DNA from: Ferruginibacter sp. | GTDB lineage: Bacteria > Bacteroidota > Bacteroidia > Chitinophagales > Chitinophagaceae | Direction: 5' to 3' | DNA length: 64,000 nucleotides | Assembly (NCBI GenBank): GCA_025963635.1 | Contig: JAOQAK010000049.1 | Span: 1 to 64,000, forward strand | In this document: positions 1 to 9,617 of the stretch, piece after piece | Layout of the letters: each line of letters begins with the position of its first letter | Position numbering within the stretch: position 1 is the first letter of the stretch | Program-made: the position numbers and the translations under genes | The notes under the pieces: model-generated | Databases searched by the model: none | Seen by the model: the letters and a program-made list of their open reading frames with translations, nothing else | What the model was told of the DNA's origin: nothing

Positions 1-1
1 T

Positions 2-1570
2 ATCCTGAAAGAATTTATGGTGCGGAATACTTATATCTATCCACCTACACCATCCATGCGTATCATTGGCGATATTTTCAATTTTACCAGCCAGAAGATG
101 CCGAAGTTCAATTCCATTTCCATCTCGGGATATCATATGCAGGAAGCAGGCGCTACGGCTGATATCGAACTGGCTTATACATTGGCCGATGGATTGGAAT
201 ATATCCGAACAGGTATGGCAGCAGGACTGAAGATTGACGATTTCGCTCCGCGTTTGTCCTTTTTCTGGGCTACCGGCATGAACCATTTTATGGAGATTGC
301 TAAAATGCGTGCCGCAAGGATGCTCTGGGCAAAAATCGTACAACAATTTAATCCGCAGAATCCAAAATCGATGGCATTGCGGGCGCATACGCAAACTTCG
401 GGCTGGAGCCTCAGTGAACAGGATCCTTATAATAATGTTGCAAGAACCTGTATTGAAGCGATGGCAGCGGTTTGCGGTCATACACAATCATTACACACCA
501 ATGCATTGGACGAAGCCATTGCGCTTCCGACAGAATATTCGGCAAGAATTGCAAGGAATACACAACTGTACATCCAGGATGAAACCAATATGACCAAAGT
601 GGTGGATCCATGGGGTGGTTCTTATTATGTAGAATACCTGACGCAGGAGATCGCAAGAAAAGCCTGGGCACATATAACAGAAGTGGAGGAACTGGGCGGA
701 ATGGCCAAAGCGATCGAGACCGGTATTCCAAAAATGCGGATCGAGGAAGCTGCCGCAAGGAAGCAGGCAAGAATTGATTCGGGAACAGATATCCTGGTAG
801 GCGTAAACAAATACCAGGTGCAGGAAAAGGCAGATTTCGAAACGCTGGAAGTAGACAATACCGCGGTGAGAACTGCCCAGTTGGAAAGATTAAAAAAGTT
901 AAAAGCAGAGCGAGATACTATAGCGGTAACCGCTGCCTTGAATGCCATCACCGAATGCGCCAAAACAGGCAATGGTAATTTGCTTGAATTAGCGGTGGAC
1001 GCCGCCAGGAAAAGAGCCAGCATAGGCGAAATTTCCGATGCAATGGAAGCTGTTTTCGGAAGGCACAAAGCAGTTGTTCGGACCATTTCAGGCGTTTATT
1101 CCGGTGAATCTTACAATGATAAAGATTTCAAAGAAGTGCTTGAGCTTACTGATAAATTTGCTGAAGAACAAGGCCGGCGCCCGAGGGTAATGATTGCCAA
1201 AATGGGGCAGGACGGACATGATCGTGGCGCTAAAGTAGTGGCCACCTCCTTTGCCGATATGGGCTTTGATGTGGATATGGGGCCGCTGTTCCAAACACCG
1301 GAAGAAGTAGCCCGGCAGGCTTCTGAAAATGATGTGGATTTTGTGGGCGCATCCTCTCTCGCAGGCGGGCATAAAACACTTATTCCACAACTCGTTAATG
1401 AACTAAAACAGCTTGGAAGAGAAGATATTCTTGTATTTGCCGGTGGAGTAATTCCGCAGCAGGATTATGATTTTCTTTTTGAAAGAGGCATCGCAGCCGT
1501 ATTTGGTCCGGGCTCAAAAATACCCGTCTGCGCTAAAACAATGCTGCAGAAATTGATGGTGCCAGCTTGA
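2..1570 (+). CDS. methylmalonyl-CoA mutase large subunit, 3' part
   Basis: Adenosylcobalamin-dependent mutase that interconverts (R)-methylmalonyl-CoA and succinyl-CoA in propionate metabolism. The reading frame is already open at base 2, so about 190 N-terminal residues (family length near 710) lie outside the window. The visible part carries the end of the TIM-barrel substrate domain and a complete C-terminal B12-binding domain. The latter shows the base-off/His-on signature D-G-H-D-R-G near visible residue 400, then S-S-L and A-G-G-V, and ends in the expected G-P-G loop. The gene stops just before a strong hairpin. The symbol is mutB or scpA depending on naming scheme, so none is assigned. 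The small subunit is presumably upstream. Its cofactor links it to the BtuB/riboswitch group at 43-47 kb, but that is metabolic rather than operonic. Confidence 0.95.
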   Translation: MLKEFMVRNTYIYPPTPSMRIIGDIFNFTSQKMPKFNSISISGYHMQEAGATADIELAYTLADGLEYIRTGMAAGLKIDDFAPRLSFFWATGMNHFMEIAKMRAARMLWAKIVQQFNPQNPKSMALRAHTQTSGWSLSEQDPYNNVARTCIEAMAAVCGHTQSLHTNALDEAIALPTEYSARIARNTQLYIQDETNMTKVVDPWGGSYYVEYLTQEIARKAWAHITEVEELGGMAKAIETGIPKMRIEEAAARKQARIDSGTDILVGVNKYQVQEKADFETLEVDNTAVRTAQLERLKKLKAERDTIAVTAALNAITECAKTGNGNLLELAVDAARKRASIGEISDAMEAVFGRHKAVVRTISGVYSGESYNDKDFKEVLELTDKFAEEQGRRPRVMIAKMGQDGHDRGAKVVATSFADMGFDVDMGPLFQTPEEVARQASENDVDFVGASSLAGGHKTLIPQLVNELKQLGREDILVFAGGVIPQQDYDFLFERGIAAVFGPGSKIPVCAKTMLQKLMVPA

Positions 1571-1616
1571 TTATCGGGATTGTTTTTTAATCTGTTTATC
1601 AATTTTTTGCTGATAA

Positions 1617-1643
1617 ATTGCCTCCGGCTTTGCTGGAGGCAAT
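1617..1643 (+). terminator. intrinsic terminator after methylmalonyl-CoA mutase
   Basis: A 12-bp stem (ATTGCCTCCGGC against GCTGGAGGCAAT, one G-T wobble) closes a 3-nt loop and is followed by TGCTTTT. It lies 46 bp after the mutase stop. A 63-aa open frame over this region is not considered a gene. Confidence 0.75.
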
Positions 1644-1800
1644 TGCTTTTGGTATTGGCCGGGCTGAATAGCCAGTTAAAAATTTTCCGTATCTTTTCCT
1701 CATCAAAAATTACAGAAATGTCTCTTTCTACAAAGCAGGTAATTCCCTTAGTAACCAGGGCAGACAATTAAAAAAAAATAGCAGTATATTTAGAAACAAA

Positions 1801-1838
1801 AGTATATTTTTATACCCAAGGATATAAAAATATATACT
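1801..1838 (+). promoter_or_regulatory. inverted repeat abutting the antitoxin start codon
   Basis: AGTATATTTTTATA at 1801-1814 faces TATAAAAATATATACT at 1823-1838, a near-perfect inverted repeat with an 8-bp centre. It ends directly before the ATG at 1839, where a ribosome binding site would be. Another AGTATATTT lies about 20 bp upstream. Xre-type antitoxins commonly repress their own operon through such palindromes, so this is the likely autoregulatory operator; the AT-rich arms could also hold the promoter. Confidence 0.55.
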
Positions 1839-2459
1839 ATGGCAAAAGATTTAAAATATAGTGCAAAGGCCGGTTCAAAGCCTGGGAAATACCTTGTCTC
1901 AAAGAAACCTGGTTCAACTGCTCAGTCACGAAAGTCTGCACCAAAATTATATGAAAGTAGCGGTTCAGGGGGATCGTCGGAAAATGTTCCAATTGCTACA
2001 AATATCATGGCAGATATACCATATCACGAAAGTTACCAAAGTAGCGTTACAAGAATAGCGGAAAAAACGAACCGGCCCGAATGGCAAATGACAGCTGTTG
2101 AAAAAATGGATATGGTCAGGGCAGGGGTAAGCAAAAAGAATCTGGAAAATCTGAAACGTAAAACCAATCTTGATTATGATAAACTTTCCACAATACTTTC
2201 TACAACACGGGCCACATTAATTAATAAAAAAGGAACAGAACATTTCAGTACAGCCCTCGGCGAAAGAATTATAAGCATTGCGGATTTGTACTCCTATGGA
2301 TTTGAAGTTTTTGAAGATGAGGCTAAATTCAACGAATGGATTTTCAATCCTAACCGGGCGCTGGGAGGAAAACAACCTTTTGAATTGCTTGATAGCCAGT
2401 TTGGGAGAGAGGAGGTAAAAAATCTAATTGGCAGAATAGATTATGGTGTTTACTCGTAA
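1839..2459 (+). CDS. Xre/MbcA/ParS-type antitoxin of a RES toxin pair
   Basis: Probable antitoxin that binds and neutralises the RES-domain toxin encoded 9 bp downstream and represses the operon. The 206-residue protein has a Ser/Lys/Gly-rich, probably disordered N-terminus (about 1-55), a helical DNA-binding region (about 75-150) and a C-terminal segment of the type used for toxin binding. In that segment F-x-x-W-I/L, N-R-A-L-G-G-K-x-P and the closing R-I-x-Y-G-V-Y-S are characteristic of antitoxins with the C-terminal DUF2384 domain. The disordered N-terminal extension is longer than in most relatives. The start is fixed by the inverted repeat ending directly before the ATG. Family membership is clear; binding and repression are inferred from the family. 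Confidence 0.85.
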   Translation: MAKDLKYSAKAGSKPGKYLVSKKPGSTAQSRKSAPKLYESSGSGGSSENVPIATNIMADIPYHESYQSSVTRIAEKTNRPEWQMTAVEKMDMVRAGVSKKNLENLKRKTNLDYDKLSTILSTTRATLINKKGTEHFSTALGERIISIADLYSYGFEVFEDEAKFNEWIFNPNRALGGKQPFELLDSQFGREEVKNLIGRIDYGVYS

Positions 2460-2468
2460 AACGATGAA

Positions 2469-2927
2469 ATGAAAGTTTACCGGGTAAGTAAAACAAAATA
2501 TGCAAGTGATTTGAGGGGCGAGGGAGCAAGGCTGTTTGGTGGAAGATGGAATAATAAAATGATTGGTTGTGTTTATGCTTCAGAGAGTAGGGCTTTAGCG
2601 GTACTTGAATATACGGTAAATGTCAATATAGATGAAGTTCCCAGGGCTTTAAGTATTGTTACCATTGACATACCGGATCGGAAAATAAGGGTTCTCAAAG
2701 AAGCGGATTTGCCCGGAGATTGGAAACGGTCACCTGCTCCATCTTCTACAAAGAATTTTGGTTCAAAATTGTTGCTGGATGCGTCAGAATCAATTATTAA
2801 AATCCCATCAACTGTTATTCCTGATGAATTCAATTATCTACTTAACCCCCTGCATCCGGATAGTAAAAAAATTAAAATAATCAAAATTGAAGATTTTGTT
2901 TATGATGTAAGAATTAAAATCATTTAA
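2469..2927 (+). CDS. RES-domain toxin (NAD+-depleting family)
   Basis: RES-domain toxins, related in fold to ADP-ribosyltransferases, inhibit growth by degrading NAD+. At 152 residues this one has the usual size. It opens with M-K-V-Y-R-V, followed by G-G-R-W (conserved Arg), V-Y-A-S (Tyr), A-V-L-E (Glu) and I-P-S-T-V (Ser), which together give the Arg/Glu/Ser arrangement that names the family, and it closes with an I-K-I-I-K-type strand. The gene follows its antitoxin after 9 bp, the usual antitoxin-first order. All key residues are visible, so the toxin is probably intact. Confidence 0.88.
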   Translation: MKVYRVSKTKYASDLRGEGARLFGGRWNNKMIGCVYASESRALAVLEYTVNVNIDEVPRALSIVTIDIPDRKIRVLKEADLPGDWKRSPAPSSTKNFGSKLLLDASESIIKIPSTVIPDEFNYLLNPLHPDSKKIKIIKIEDFVYDVRIKII

Positions 2928-3125
2928 TTTAAACTCAGCAAGCCCGGTCACTACTCAAGTGTGACAAATCACGCATTTGGTTCAACTTTCATCGTCTAGC
3001 TCAAATAAACCTGCCACTACATTACATTGCATTTGAAAAGTCCGGGCGGGCTGGCATCAGCGGCCCGGGCTGTAGCAGCTTCAATTCTCGCCACTTGCAA
3101 ATTCATACCATTGGCGGCAACTTAT

Positions 3126-5804
3126 CTATAAGGAGGATTGAATGTGCAGCCCATTTGCAGGCCATGATTCCACCTGTGATTCGGTATTCAATGCTACTTT
3201 AATTTTCCCTGCGGAAGAAGGCGAAACCTTTATATTCCATCCATCTACCAACACCATCGGCTGTTGACCTTTTAGATCAGCAAGTGCAACTTCAATTTTA
3301 ATAGTCCTGGTCTCACCGGCAACCAATGAAATATAATTATCAGTATAGTAAACCGGCAACACCCGCTCTTTTGAGTTCGCTCGCCTCAATTGTAAATGAG
3401 CCATCAGCGCTACATTGGAACCTGGATTATGAAGCGTCACATTCAAAAAACATCTGCCAGCCGAATCAACACGATCCGCTTTTATTTCGAGGTTTGCCAC
3501 CGGCATTTTTTGCAGGTCTTGCAAATTATCCGGCTCGGTTGCGGCACCCTGCCAATAAAAGTTTTCAGACAATAACTGGTTATGTGCATCCATCAACTTC
3601 AACTTCACAAAGTAAACTTTAGTAAGGGTGGAAGGCAGTTGCATCTTACCCAAATCAGTTGCTTTAAAAGATGGTGCAGATACATTAAAATCCTGCTGAT
3701 CATTGACCGAACCATCCAGGTTATATAAAATTACCTTTGCATGCGCACCACTTATGGGTTCTGGAAGATTATTGATCACCTGGATATTTCCTTCTTTTTC
3801 ATTTAACTGGATGTGCACCGGTTCGCAGGCTTTTCTTGCAGCAAAAAGAGATGAATTCGGTTCAAGATCGTGATGATACAATTGCCATACAAAACTTGGC
3901 TGCGCAGGATTGCTCATCCAGGTAAGTACACCCGTACTCGGATTAAAAAGTTTGGCATTCCGTCCTTCATACATTGCCCTATAAGCTTCATAATTGGCTA
4001 GCTGGCCTTTGCGCACAAAATCAGCAAGATTGGCTATCTCACCGAACCTGCTGCTGATGATTGTTGGATATTTGTCGCCGGCCTGTGCACCTTTTGCAAA
4101 ATCATGTTCTGCCCAATCGTCATTGATCTGTTCCCAGTCTTTTGCAGGCATCATCCCATGAATTGATTGCAATGTAGGGATCGACATACTCCCTATTTCT
4201 GTTTTGAATGCTTCTTTAAAAGTATAATACTCACGGGGCGTACGCCAAAAATATGGACCGCCGGAGTTTACTCCTTTTCCTTCTGTAGAACTTGGCTGGT
4301 ATAAACGAAGTGGCTCAAGTTCCGCCATCAATTTCCTCAATGAGTCATCAATATTCTTTGGTGGATACCCTTCATTGCGTGCACACCAGATCGCAATGGA
4401 AGGATGATTCCGGAACCTCAATATTTTTTCCCGGACGTTGGCGATATAGGTACCAATATCCGTAGGGTTGGGTCCATCGCTGGGATTGGGCTGAAAAAAT
4501 TCATCCCATAACATCAATCCATATTTATCGCACAGGTCATAAAAATCTTCACTCGTACTCTGCCCCACCCAGTTACGGATCATTGTGTAATTAGCCTGCT
4601 GGTGCATGCGGATCTGTGCTTCTAACCGTGCATAAGTATTCCGCTTCATGGCTTCATCCATTCCCCAGTTACCTCCTTTGCACAATACCGGAACACCATT
4701 TACAGAAACAGTCAGGTTATCTGCGTCGGGCACCGAATAGGTGATTTTGCGAATACCAAAAGTTAGACTGTGTTGATCTGAAACGGTCTTGTTAACGTCA
4801 AAGCTTAGCCGCAGTTTATAAAGGTTTTGTGGCCCATATCCATTTGGCCACCACAGTCGCGGGTTATTAATATGAAGCTGCGGAAAACCCGAAGCGTTCA
4901 ATGAAACTGTTTTAGATGAATTGGCAGCAATCTCCACGGGCATCTGGAAGTTGATATCTCCAAAACTTCCCTTAAGAATCCCTTTCTGTGATAAACCGGT
5001 TACATTCTGTAAAGTGGCCTGGATGGTTACATCGGCGGATTTAAAACCTGGTAATGCCACATCACTTGTTACCAACGGATCTTTGATCTGAACGGGTCCG
5101 GTAGCGGAAAGATAAACTTTTTGCCAGATGCCGGTATTGCGGTCACGGATTGCTGGTATCCAGTCCCAACCAATTGAACAGAGAAAAGTAGCGCCATCAA
5201 TTGCAGAAAGGCCACCGTTAAGACCCATTCCATTTTTAATGGTATGCTCATGTGATGTTCCGGGGTTTGGCTGTGGGGAAATAAGTACTGCGATTGCAGC
5301 CTTTTTACCTGCCGTAACCAACGATGAAATATTGAAAATACCGCGTGAAAAAGCGCCTCTCATCTCCCCAACTTCTTTGCCGTTCACCCAAACTTTCGCG
5401 CCATAATTGATACCATCAAAATTGAGCCATATTTGTTTACCGGTATAACTCTGGGGTACAATAAAATCCGACTGGTACCAGTACGAGGTACGACAAAGGC
5501 TTTCAGGAATTTTATCGGGCCGGTTATTTTCTCCGTAGAGAGGTTCGGGATATACTTTATTGTTAACAAGACTGGTTAACACCGTACCTGGCACGGTAGC
5601 AGTGTACCATCCGAGCGGTCGAAAGGCAGCCGTAGAAAGTACACTCCCGGCTTGACTCACTTTTGAAATTTCCTGTAGTTTCCAGTTGTTGGTGAGAACC
5701 AGTGGCAGCGGGGTTGATTGACTCTTTATCGTATTAACTACAAAAAAGGCCGGCAGTAAAACTGCTAAAAAAAGAGATTGTGTTAGTAACCATTTTATTT
5801 TCAT
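3126..5804 (-). CDS. secreted glycoside hydrolase family 2 enzyme
   Basis: Exo-acting beta-glycosidase of the GH2 clan, retaining mechanism, exported to the periplasm by an N-terminal signal peptide. Domains run as signal peptide (1-30), sugar-binding jelly roll (about 40-235, with the V-P-G-T-V-L and D-G-x-x-Y-G-A-K-V-W-V-N-G motifs), immunoglobulin-like sandwich (about 240-350), catalytic barrel (about 352-640) and C-terminal sandwich domains. The acid/base is probably Glu478 in A-R-N-E-G and the nucleophile Glu536 in K-T-E-I-G. The M-R-N-W-V-G and W-D-E-F-F motifs place it near the beta-mannosidase/exo-glucosaminidase branch rather than LacZ; exact specificity cannot be read. It is divergent to the lyase genes that start at 6252 and probably removes non-reducing-end sugars from fragments made by the PUL lyases. 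Confidence 0.88.
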   Translation of the reverse strand: MKIKWLLTQSLFLAVLLPAFFVVNTIKSQSTPLPLVLTNNWKLQEISKVSQAGSVLSTAAFRPLGWYTATVPGTVLTSLVNNKVYPEPLYGENNRPDKIPESLCRTSYWYQSDFIVPQSYTGKQIWLNFDGINYGAKVWVNGKEVGEMRGAFSRGIFNISSLVTAGKKAAIAVLISPQPNPGTSHEHTIKNGMGLNGGLSAIDGATFLCSIGWDWIPAIRDRNTGIWQKVYLSATGPVQIKDPLVTSDVALPGFKSADVTIQATLQNVTGLSQKGILKGSFGDINFQMPVEIAANSSKTVSLNASGFPQLHINNPRLWWPNGYGPQNLYKLRLSFDVNKTVSDQHSLTFGIRKITYSVPDADNLTVSVNGVPVLCKGGNWGMDEAMKRNTYARLEAQIRMHQQANYTMIRNWVGQSTSEDFYDLCDKYGLMLWDEFFQPNPSDGPNPTDIGTYIANVREKILRFRNHPSIAIWCARNEGYPPKNIDDSLRKLMAELEPLRLYQPSSTEGKGVNSGGPYFWRTPREYYTFKEAFKTEIGSMSIPTLQSIHGMMPAKDWEQINDDWAEHDFAKGAQAGDKYPTIISSRFGEIANLADFVRKGQLANYEAYRAMYEGRNAKLFNPSTGVLTWMSNPAQPSFVWQLYHHDLEPNSSLFAARKACEPVHIQLNEKEGNIQVINNLPEPISGAHAKVILYNLDGSVNDQQDFNVSAPSFKATDLGKMQLPSTLTKVYFVKLKLMDAHNQLLSENFYWQGAATEPDNLQDLQKMPVANLEIKADRVDSAGRCFLNVTLHNPGSNVALMAHLQLRRANSKERVLPVYYTDNYISLVAGETRTIKIEVALADLKGQQPMVLVDGWNIKVSPSSAGKIKVALNTESQVESWPANGLHIQSSL

Positions 5805-6251
5805 AGTAAAAAATTGATGCTTGTTACTTGAAGGCTGATACCCTGACAGGCAATGCTATTCCGGGCCTTCAAAGGTACTGGTATTTGGCTTGGAGTTCGA
5901 AGTTACTATCGCATTTACATCGAATATAAAAAGGCAAAAAGCTATTGTTATATATTGCAAAACCGATTTATATTGGTAGCTTCCAATATCATAAGGTGTG
6001 CGACATTCCTCAAAAAGCAATGAACGATTGTATTACAAATTAATGATGCAGCTTACTTACGGTAAAGAAATATTCATCACGGAAAAAAGCCCGCTTCACT
6101 ACACGCTTGCAAATCATTTTACTTTTATCAAACAGCATGACAAAGGGCATACAGAAGGGCGTATCCATTTAACAAAAACATTATCCCGCTACAAAATATT
6201 TTATACTTTTTAAATCAGTCCATTATTAATCACAGGAAAATTAAATGCCAT
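5805..6251. other. divergent intergenic region between GH2 and the lyase operon
   Basis: This 447-bp gap must hold the promoters of two divergent PUL transcripts. A sequence near 5961-5972 matches only the core of the LacI-family palindrome seen before susC (AACCGATT fits AANCGNTT) and lacks the outer G and C, so it is at best a weak site. A 71-aa frame at 5998-6213 has no recognisable features and is not called. No hairpin of note was seen. Confidence 0.5.
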
Positions 6252-8141
6252 ATGAAAATTAAAAACTTAACCCTACACATTCTTGCAGTATTCATTCTCA
6301 CCAACACAAGTGTTTTTGCCCAGCAGGAATATATCAGTGCAAACCAGCAAATGCCTGGTCATCCGCGGATTTTGATGCTTAAAGGAGAAGAGGCAGCCAT
6401 TAAAAAAACGTTGAGCAAAGATGCCATATGGATGAGTGTGCAAGATGGAATACTGGCAGAATCCGACCGGCTCATTCCTCTTCCGCCAATTGAAAGAATC
6501 CAGATCGGGCGCCGTTTACTGGATAAATCAAGAGAAGCGTTGCGCCGCCTGTTCATGCTGTCTTATGCCTACCGCACCACCCTTGATAAAAAGTACCTGC
6601 AAAGAGCAGAAAAGGAACTGTTGGCCATATCCAATTTTACCGACTGGAATCCTGCTCACTTCCTGGATGTAGCGGAAATGACCATGGCGGTTGCTATCGG
6701 GTACGATTGGCTGCATGATCAACTACCCGAAGCATCAAGAAGCATTATTAAAGAGGCGATCTTAAAGAAAGGTTTAGAGCCTTCGCTCGATTCAAAATAC
6801 AATAGCTGGCTAAAAGCAGAACACAACTGGAACCAGGTGTGCAATGCAGGTATGACTTATGGTGCAATGGCCATTTATGAGGACCAGCCGGTGCTGGCCA
6901 GGCAAATCATCAATCGTGCAATTGGTTCTATCGTGTTGCCCATGAAAGATTATGCACCGGAGGGTGTATATCCTGAAGGCTATGGCTATTGGGGATACGG
7001 CACAAGTTTTAATGTATTATTCATTAGTGCTATTGAAAAATTATTTGGAAAAGATTTCGGCTTAAGCGAAATGCCTGGTTTTCTAAAAACTGCAGCCTTC
7101 ATGGAAAATATGACGGGTCCTTCAGGCAAGCCTTTTAATTATTCTGATGCCGGATCAAATGGCGGCCTTCATCCTGCCATGTTTTGGTTGGCGGATAAAG
7201 TTAAAGATCCTTCCCTGTTATGGGTAGAACGCAGCTATTTACAACCCAACAAAATGGAAGCGCTTGTGAAAGACCGGCTGTTTCCGGCCATCATGTTGTG
7301 GAGCGGAGGTGTGGAAATAAATAAAATTAAAGCACCAACTGCAAACATGTGGGTGGGCCATGGTAAAAATCCCATAGCAATGATGCGCACTTCCTGGACG
7401 GATACGAATGCACTTTATGTTGCCATGAAAGGAGGCTCGGTTTCTGTAAACCATGCGCACATGGATATCGGCTCTTTTATCATGGAAGCAGATGGGGTAA
7501 GATGGGCCATGGATTTCGGCATGCAGGAATATGAATCCCTGGAATCGAAAGGCATTCAATTATTTGGAAGAACACAAAATGCCCAACGCTGGACAGTCTT
7601 CCGGTATACCAATCTTGTACACAATACCCTTACCATCAATAACCAGCACCAGGATGTTACCGGGTACGCTCCCATTACCAGTTTCGGCAACACGCCTTCC
7701 TTTATGAATGTAGTTACAGATCTTTCGGAAGTATATAAGGGCGCAGTTGCCAAATCCAATCGCGGTATCGCTATTGTGGATAAAAGCTACGTATTGGTAA
7801 GGGATGAAATTGAAACTAACGATAAAGAGACTACCGTTCGCTGGACAATGCTCACACCGGCAACTGTGAAAATTACAGATGCCAATAAAGTTGAACTAAC
7901 CAAAGATGGAAAAACCCTCGTACTGAATGTAGATGCACCCGGAAAAGTTACCATGAAAACATGGTCCACCGATCCGCCAAATTCATACGATGCACCTAAT
8001 CCCGGAACCACGCTTGTTGGATTTGAAGCGATTGTTCCGGCAAATACAAAAACTGCTTTCAATGTAACGCTTGTACCCGGAACGGCAACTGGTAAGCCTG
8101 TTAAAAAAGCAGCTCCACTCCAGGAATGGAATAAGAAATAA
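6252..8141 (+). CDS. heparinase II/III-family polysaccharide lyase (first of two)
   Basis: Predicted periplasmic lyase that cleaves uronic-acid-containing polysaccharides by beta-elimination. The signal peptide ends at V-F-A-Q (residue 24). An alpha/alpha-toroid fills about 30-350 and contains the conserved H-N-W-N-Q-V-C-N-A-G and P-E-G-Y-G-Y-W-G-Y-G motifs. A heparinase II/III C-terminal beta-sandwich follows from about 370, with N-H-A-H-M-D-I-G-S-F and V-H-N-T-L-T. This layout and the 629-residue length resemble PL21 heparinase II more than PL12 heparinase III. It is first of four plus-strand PUL genes (6252-13930) with short gaps, so co-transcription is likely. Substrate (heparan-type, acharan-like or another uronate polymer) cannot be decided here. 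Confidence 0.85.
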   Translation: MKIKNLTLHILAVFILTNTSVFAQQEYISANQQMPGHPRILMLKGEEAAIKKTLSKDAIWMSVQDGILAESDRLIPLPPIERIQIGRRLLDKSREALRRLFMLSYAYRTTLDKKYLQRAEKELLAISNFTDWNPAHFLDVAEMTMAVAIGYDWLHDQLPEASRSIIKEAILKKGLEPSLDSKYNSWLKAEHNWNQVCNAGMTYGAMAIYEDQPVLARQIINRAIGSIVLPMKDYAPEGVYPEGYGYWGYGTSFNVLFISAIEKLFGKDFGLSEMPGFLKTAAFMENMTGPSGKPFNYSDAGSNGGLHPAMFWLADKVKDPSLLWVERSYLQPNKMEALVKDRLFPAIMLWSGGVEINKIKAPTANMWVGHGKNPIAMMRTSWTDTNALYVAMKGGSVSVNHAHMDIGSFIMEADGVRWAMDFGMQEYESLESKGIQLFGRTQNAQRWTVFRYTNLVHNTLTINNQHQDVTGYAPITSFGNTPSFMNVVTDLSEVYKGAVAKSNRGIAIVDKSYVLVRDEIETNDKETTVRWTMLTPATVKITDANKVELTKDGKTLVLNVDAPGKVTMKTWSTDPPNSYDAPNPGTTLVGFEAIVPANTKTAFNVTLVPGTATGKPVKKAAPLQEWNKK

Positions 8142-8193
8142 TCCCGCTGCGTATCACCCGTTTTAAGTGGTTTGATGTGCGGAAAAAAATTGT

Positions 8194-9570
8194 ATGCACT
8201 TTTTGAATATGCTGAAGAAACCAGTTCTCATCTCACTTTTTATTTTGTCAACCCTCAACCCATCTGCTCAAAATATAAGGGTAGATGGGTACAAGGGGAT
8301 ATGGTTTAGTTTGGGCCAGTACTCTGTGTATGGAGATAAATATTCCGGCGGATTGGGCACCTATACTTCCAGCCATATACCCATCGCCATTTACTGCAAG
8401 GCAGTTGATAAAACATTTTTCGTGTATGGTGGCACTACGGGCCAGCTGGAGAAACATTTGCTCATCATGATCTCCTATTATGATCACAAAAAGAAGGGGG
8501 TTCCAAAACCGGTAATCGTTTATGATAAACAGGGAGTAGATGATCCGCACGACAATGCATCCTTGTCCATTGATGATAGCGGCTATATCCGCATTTTTGT
8601 GAGTGGCAGAAATACGAGCAGGCCGGGACTCATTTTTAAAAGCACTGCCCCTTACCTGGTAGATAGTTTTGTACAGGTATCCACCGGCGAAATGACCTAC
8701 CCGCAACCCTGGTTTATAAAAGATAAAGGCTTCATTTATCTATTTACAAAATATACAAAGGGAAGGGAATTATACTGGACAACCAGTAAGCCGGGAGATC
8801 GCTGGGAACCGGAACATAAACTGGCTGGCATGGGTGGCCATTACCAGGTATCCAACGTAAACAATGGAAAGCTGGTGACAGTATTCAATTACCATCCCGG
8901 TGGTGATGTAAATAAGCGCACAAATATTTACCTGCTTCAAACAGATGATATGGGTAAAAGCTGGAAGACGATTGAAGGCAAGCCTATCGAAACACCTGTA
9001 GCCAGTATTGAAACAGCGGCATTGGTAAAAAATTATGAAGCCGAGGGAAAACTGGTTTACCTGAACGATCTCAATTTTGATCAGCAGGGAAACCCTGTGA
9101 TTCTTGCAGTAGTGAGCAAAGGCTTTGAACCAGGACCGCAAAGCGATCCACGGGAATGGGAGATCATCCATTGGAAAAACGGGCAGTGGAATTTCACCAC
9201 GGTGTGCACTTCTACACACAACTACGATATGGGCTCTTTGTACATCGAAAAAAATCACTGGAGGATCATTGGCCCAACAGCACCCGGTCCGCAAAAATTT
9301 GGCACTGGCGGAGAAATGGCTTTGTGGGAAAGTGAAGACGAGGGCATTACCTGGACCAATACAAAGCTGCTAACGCATAACAGTAGTCGAAATCATTCTT
9401 ATGCCCGCCGGCCCTTAAATGCACAAGATGATTTTTATGCTTTTTGGGCAGATGGCAATGCAGATACATTTTCAGCTTCCAAATTATATTACTGTAATAA
9501 GCAAGGCGAGGTATGGATGCTTCCTTATGATATGCGAACCGAATTTGAAAAACCACTTAAGTTGAAATGA
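8194..9570 (+). CDS. secreted BNR-repeat beta-propeller protein, putative lyase
   Basis: Exported 458-residue protein (signal peptide ending at P-S-A-Q, residues 1-26; Met6 at 8209 is an alternative start) consisting of one beta-propeller domain of the BNR_4 type. It begins with the family-typical D-G-Y-K-G-I-W-F-S-L-G-Q and has repeated Asp-box-like turns such as D-D-M-G-K-S-W and D-E-G-I-T-W. Relatives are found in many Bacteroidota PULs, and seven-bladed propellers of this general shape include ulvan-type lyases (PL24/PL25). A lyase role on a uronate polymer is therefore plausible but unproven; a binding or sialidase-like function is the alternative. It lies between two heparinase-like genes, and its TGA overlaps an ATG of the next frame. 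Confidence 0.72.
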   Translation: MHFLNMLKKPVLISLFILSTLNPSAQNIRVDGYKGIWFSLGQYSVYGDKYSGGLGTYTSSHIPIAIYCKAVDKTFFVYGGTTGQLEKHLLIMISYYDHKKKGVPKPVIVYDKQGVDDPHDNASLSIDDSGYIRIFVSGRNTSRPGLIFKSTAPYLVDSFVQVSTGEMTYPQPWFIKDKGFIYLFTKYTKGRELYWTTSKPGDRWEPEHKLAGMGGHYQVSNVNNGKLVTVFNYHPGGDVNKRTNIYLLQTDDMGKSWKTIEGKPIETPVASIETAALVKNYEAEGKLVYLNDLNFDQQGNPVILAVVSKGFEPGPQSDPREWEIIHWKNGQWNFTTVCTSTHNYDMGSLYIEKNHWRIIGPTAPGPQKFGTGGEMALWESEDEGITWTNTKLLTHNSSRNHSYARRPLNAQDDFYAFWADGNADTFSASKLYYCNKQGEVWMLPYDMRTEFEKPLKLK

Positions 9571-9617
9571 GTCTTCTTCACAAACGAATGCTAATCCTTA
9601 AATCTTATAAACGACAT

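Noticed and set aside
1580..1771. 63-aa frame after methylmalonyl-CoA mutase
   Set aside because: It runs across a 12-bp terminator hairpin and has a low-complexity hydrophobic start.
5998..6213. 71-aa frame upstream of the lyase operon
   Set aside because: No domain, no neighbour logic, and it occupies the region where two divergent promoters are needed.
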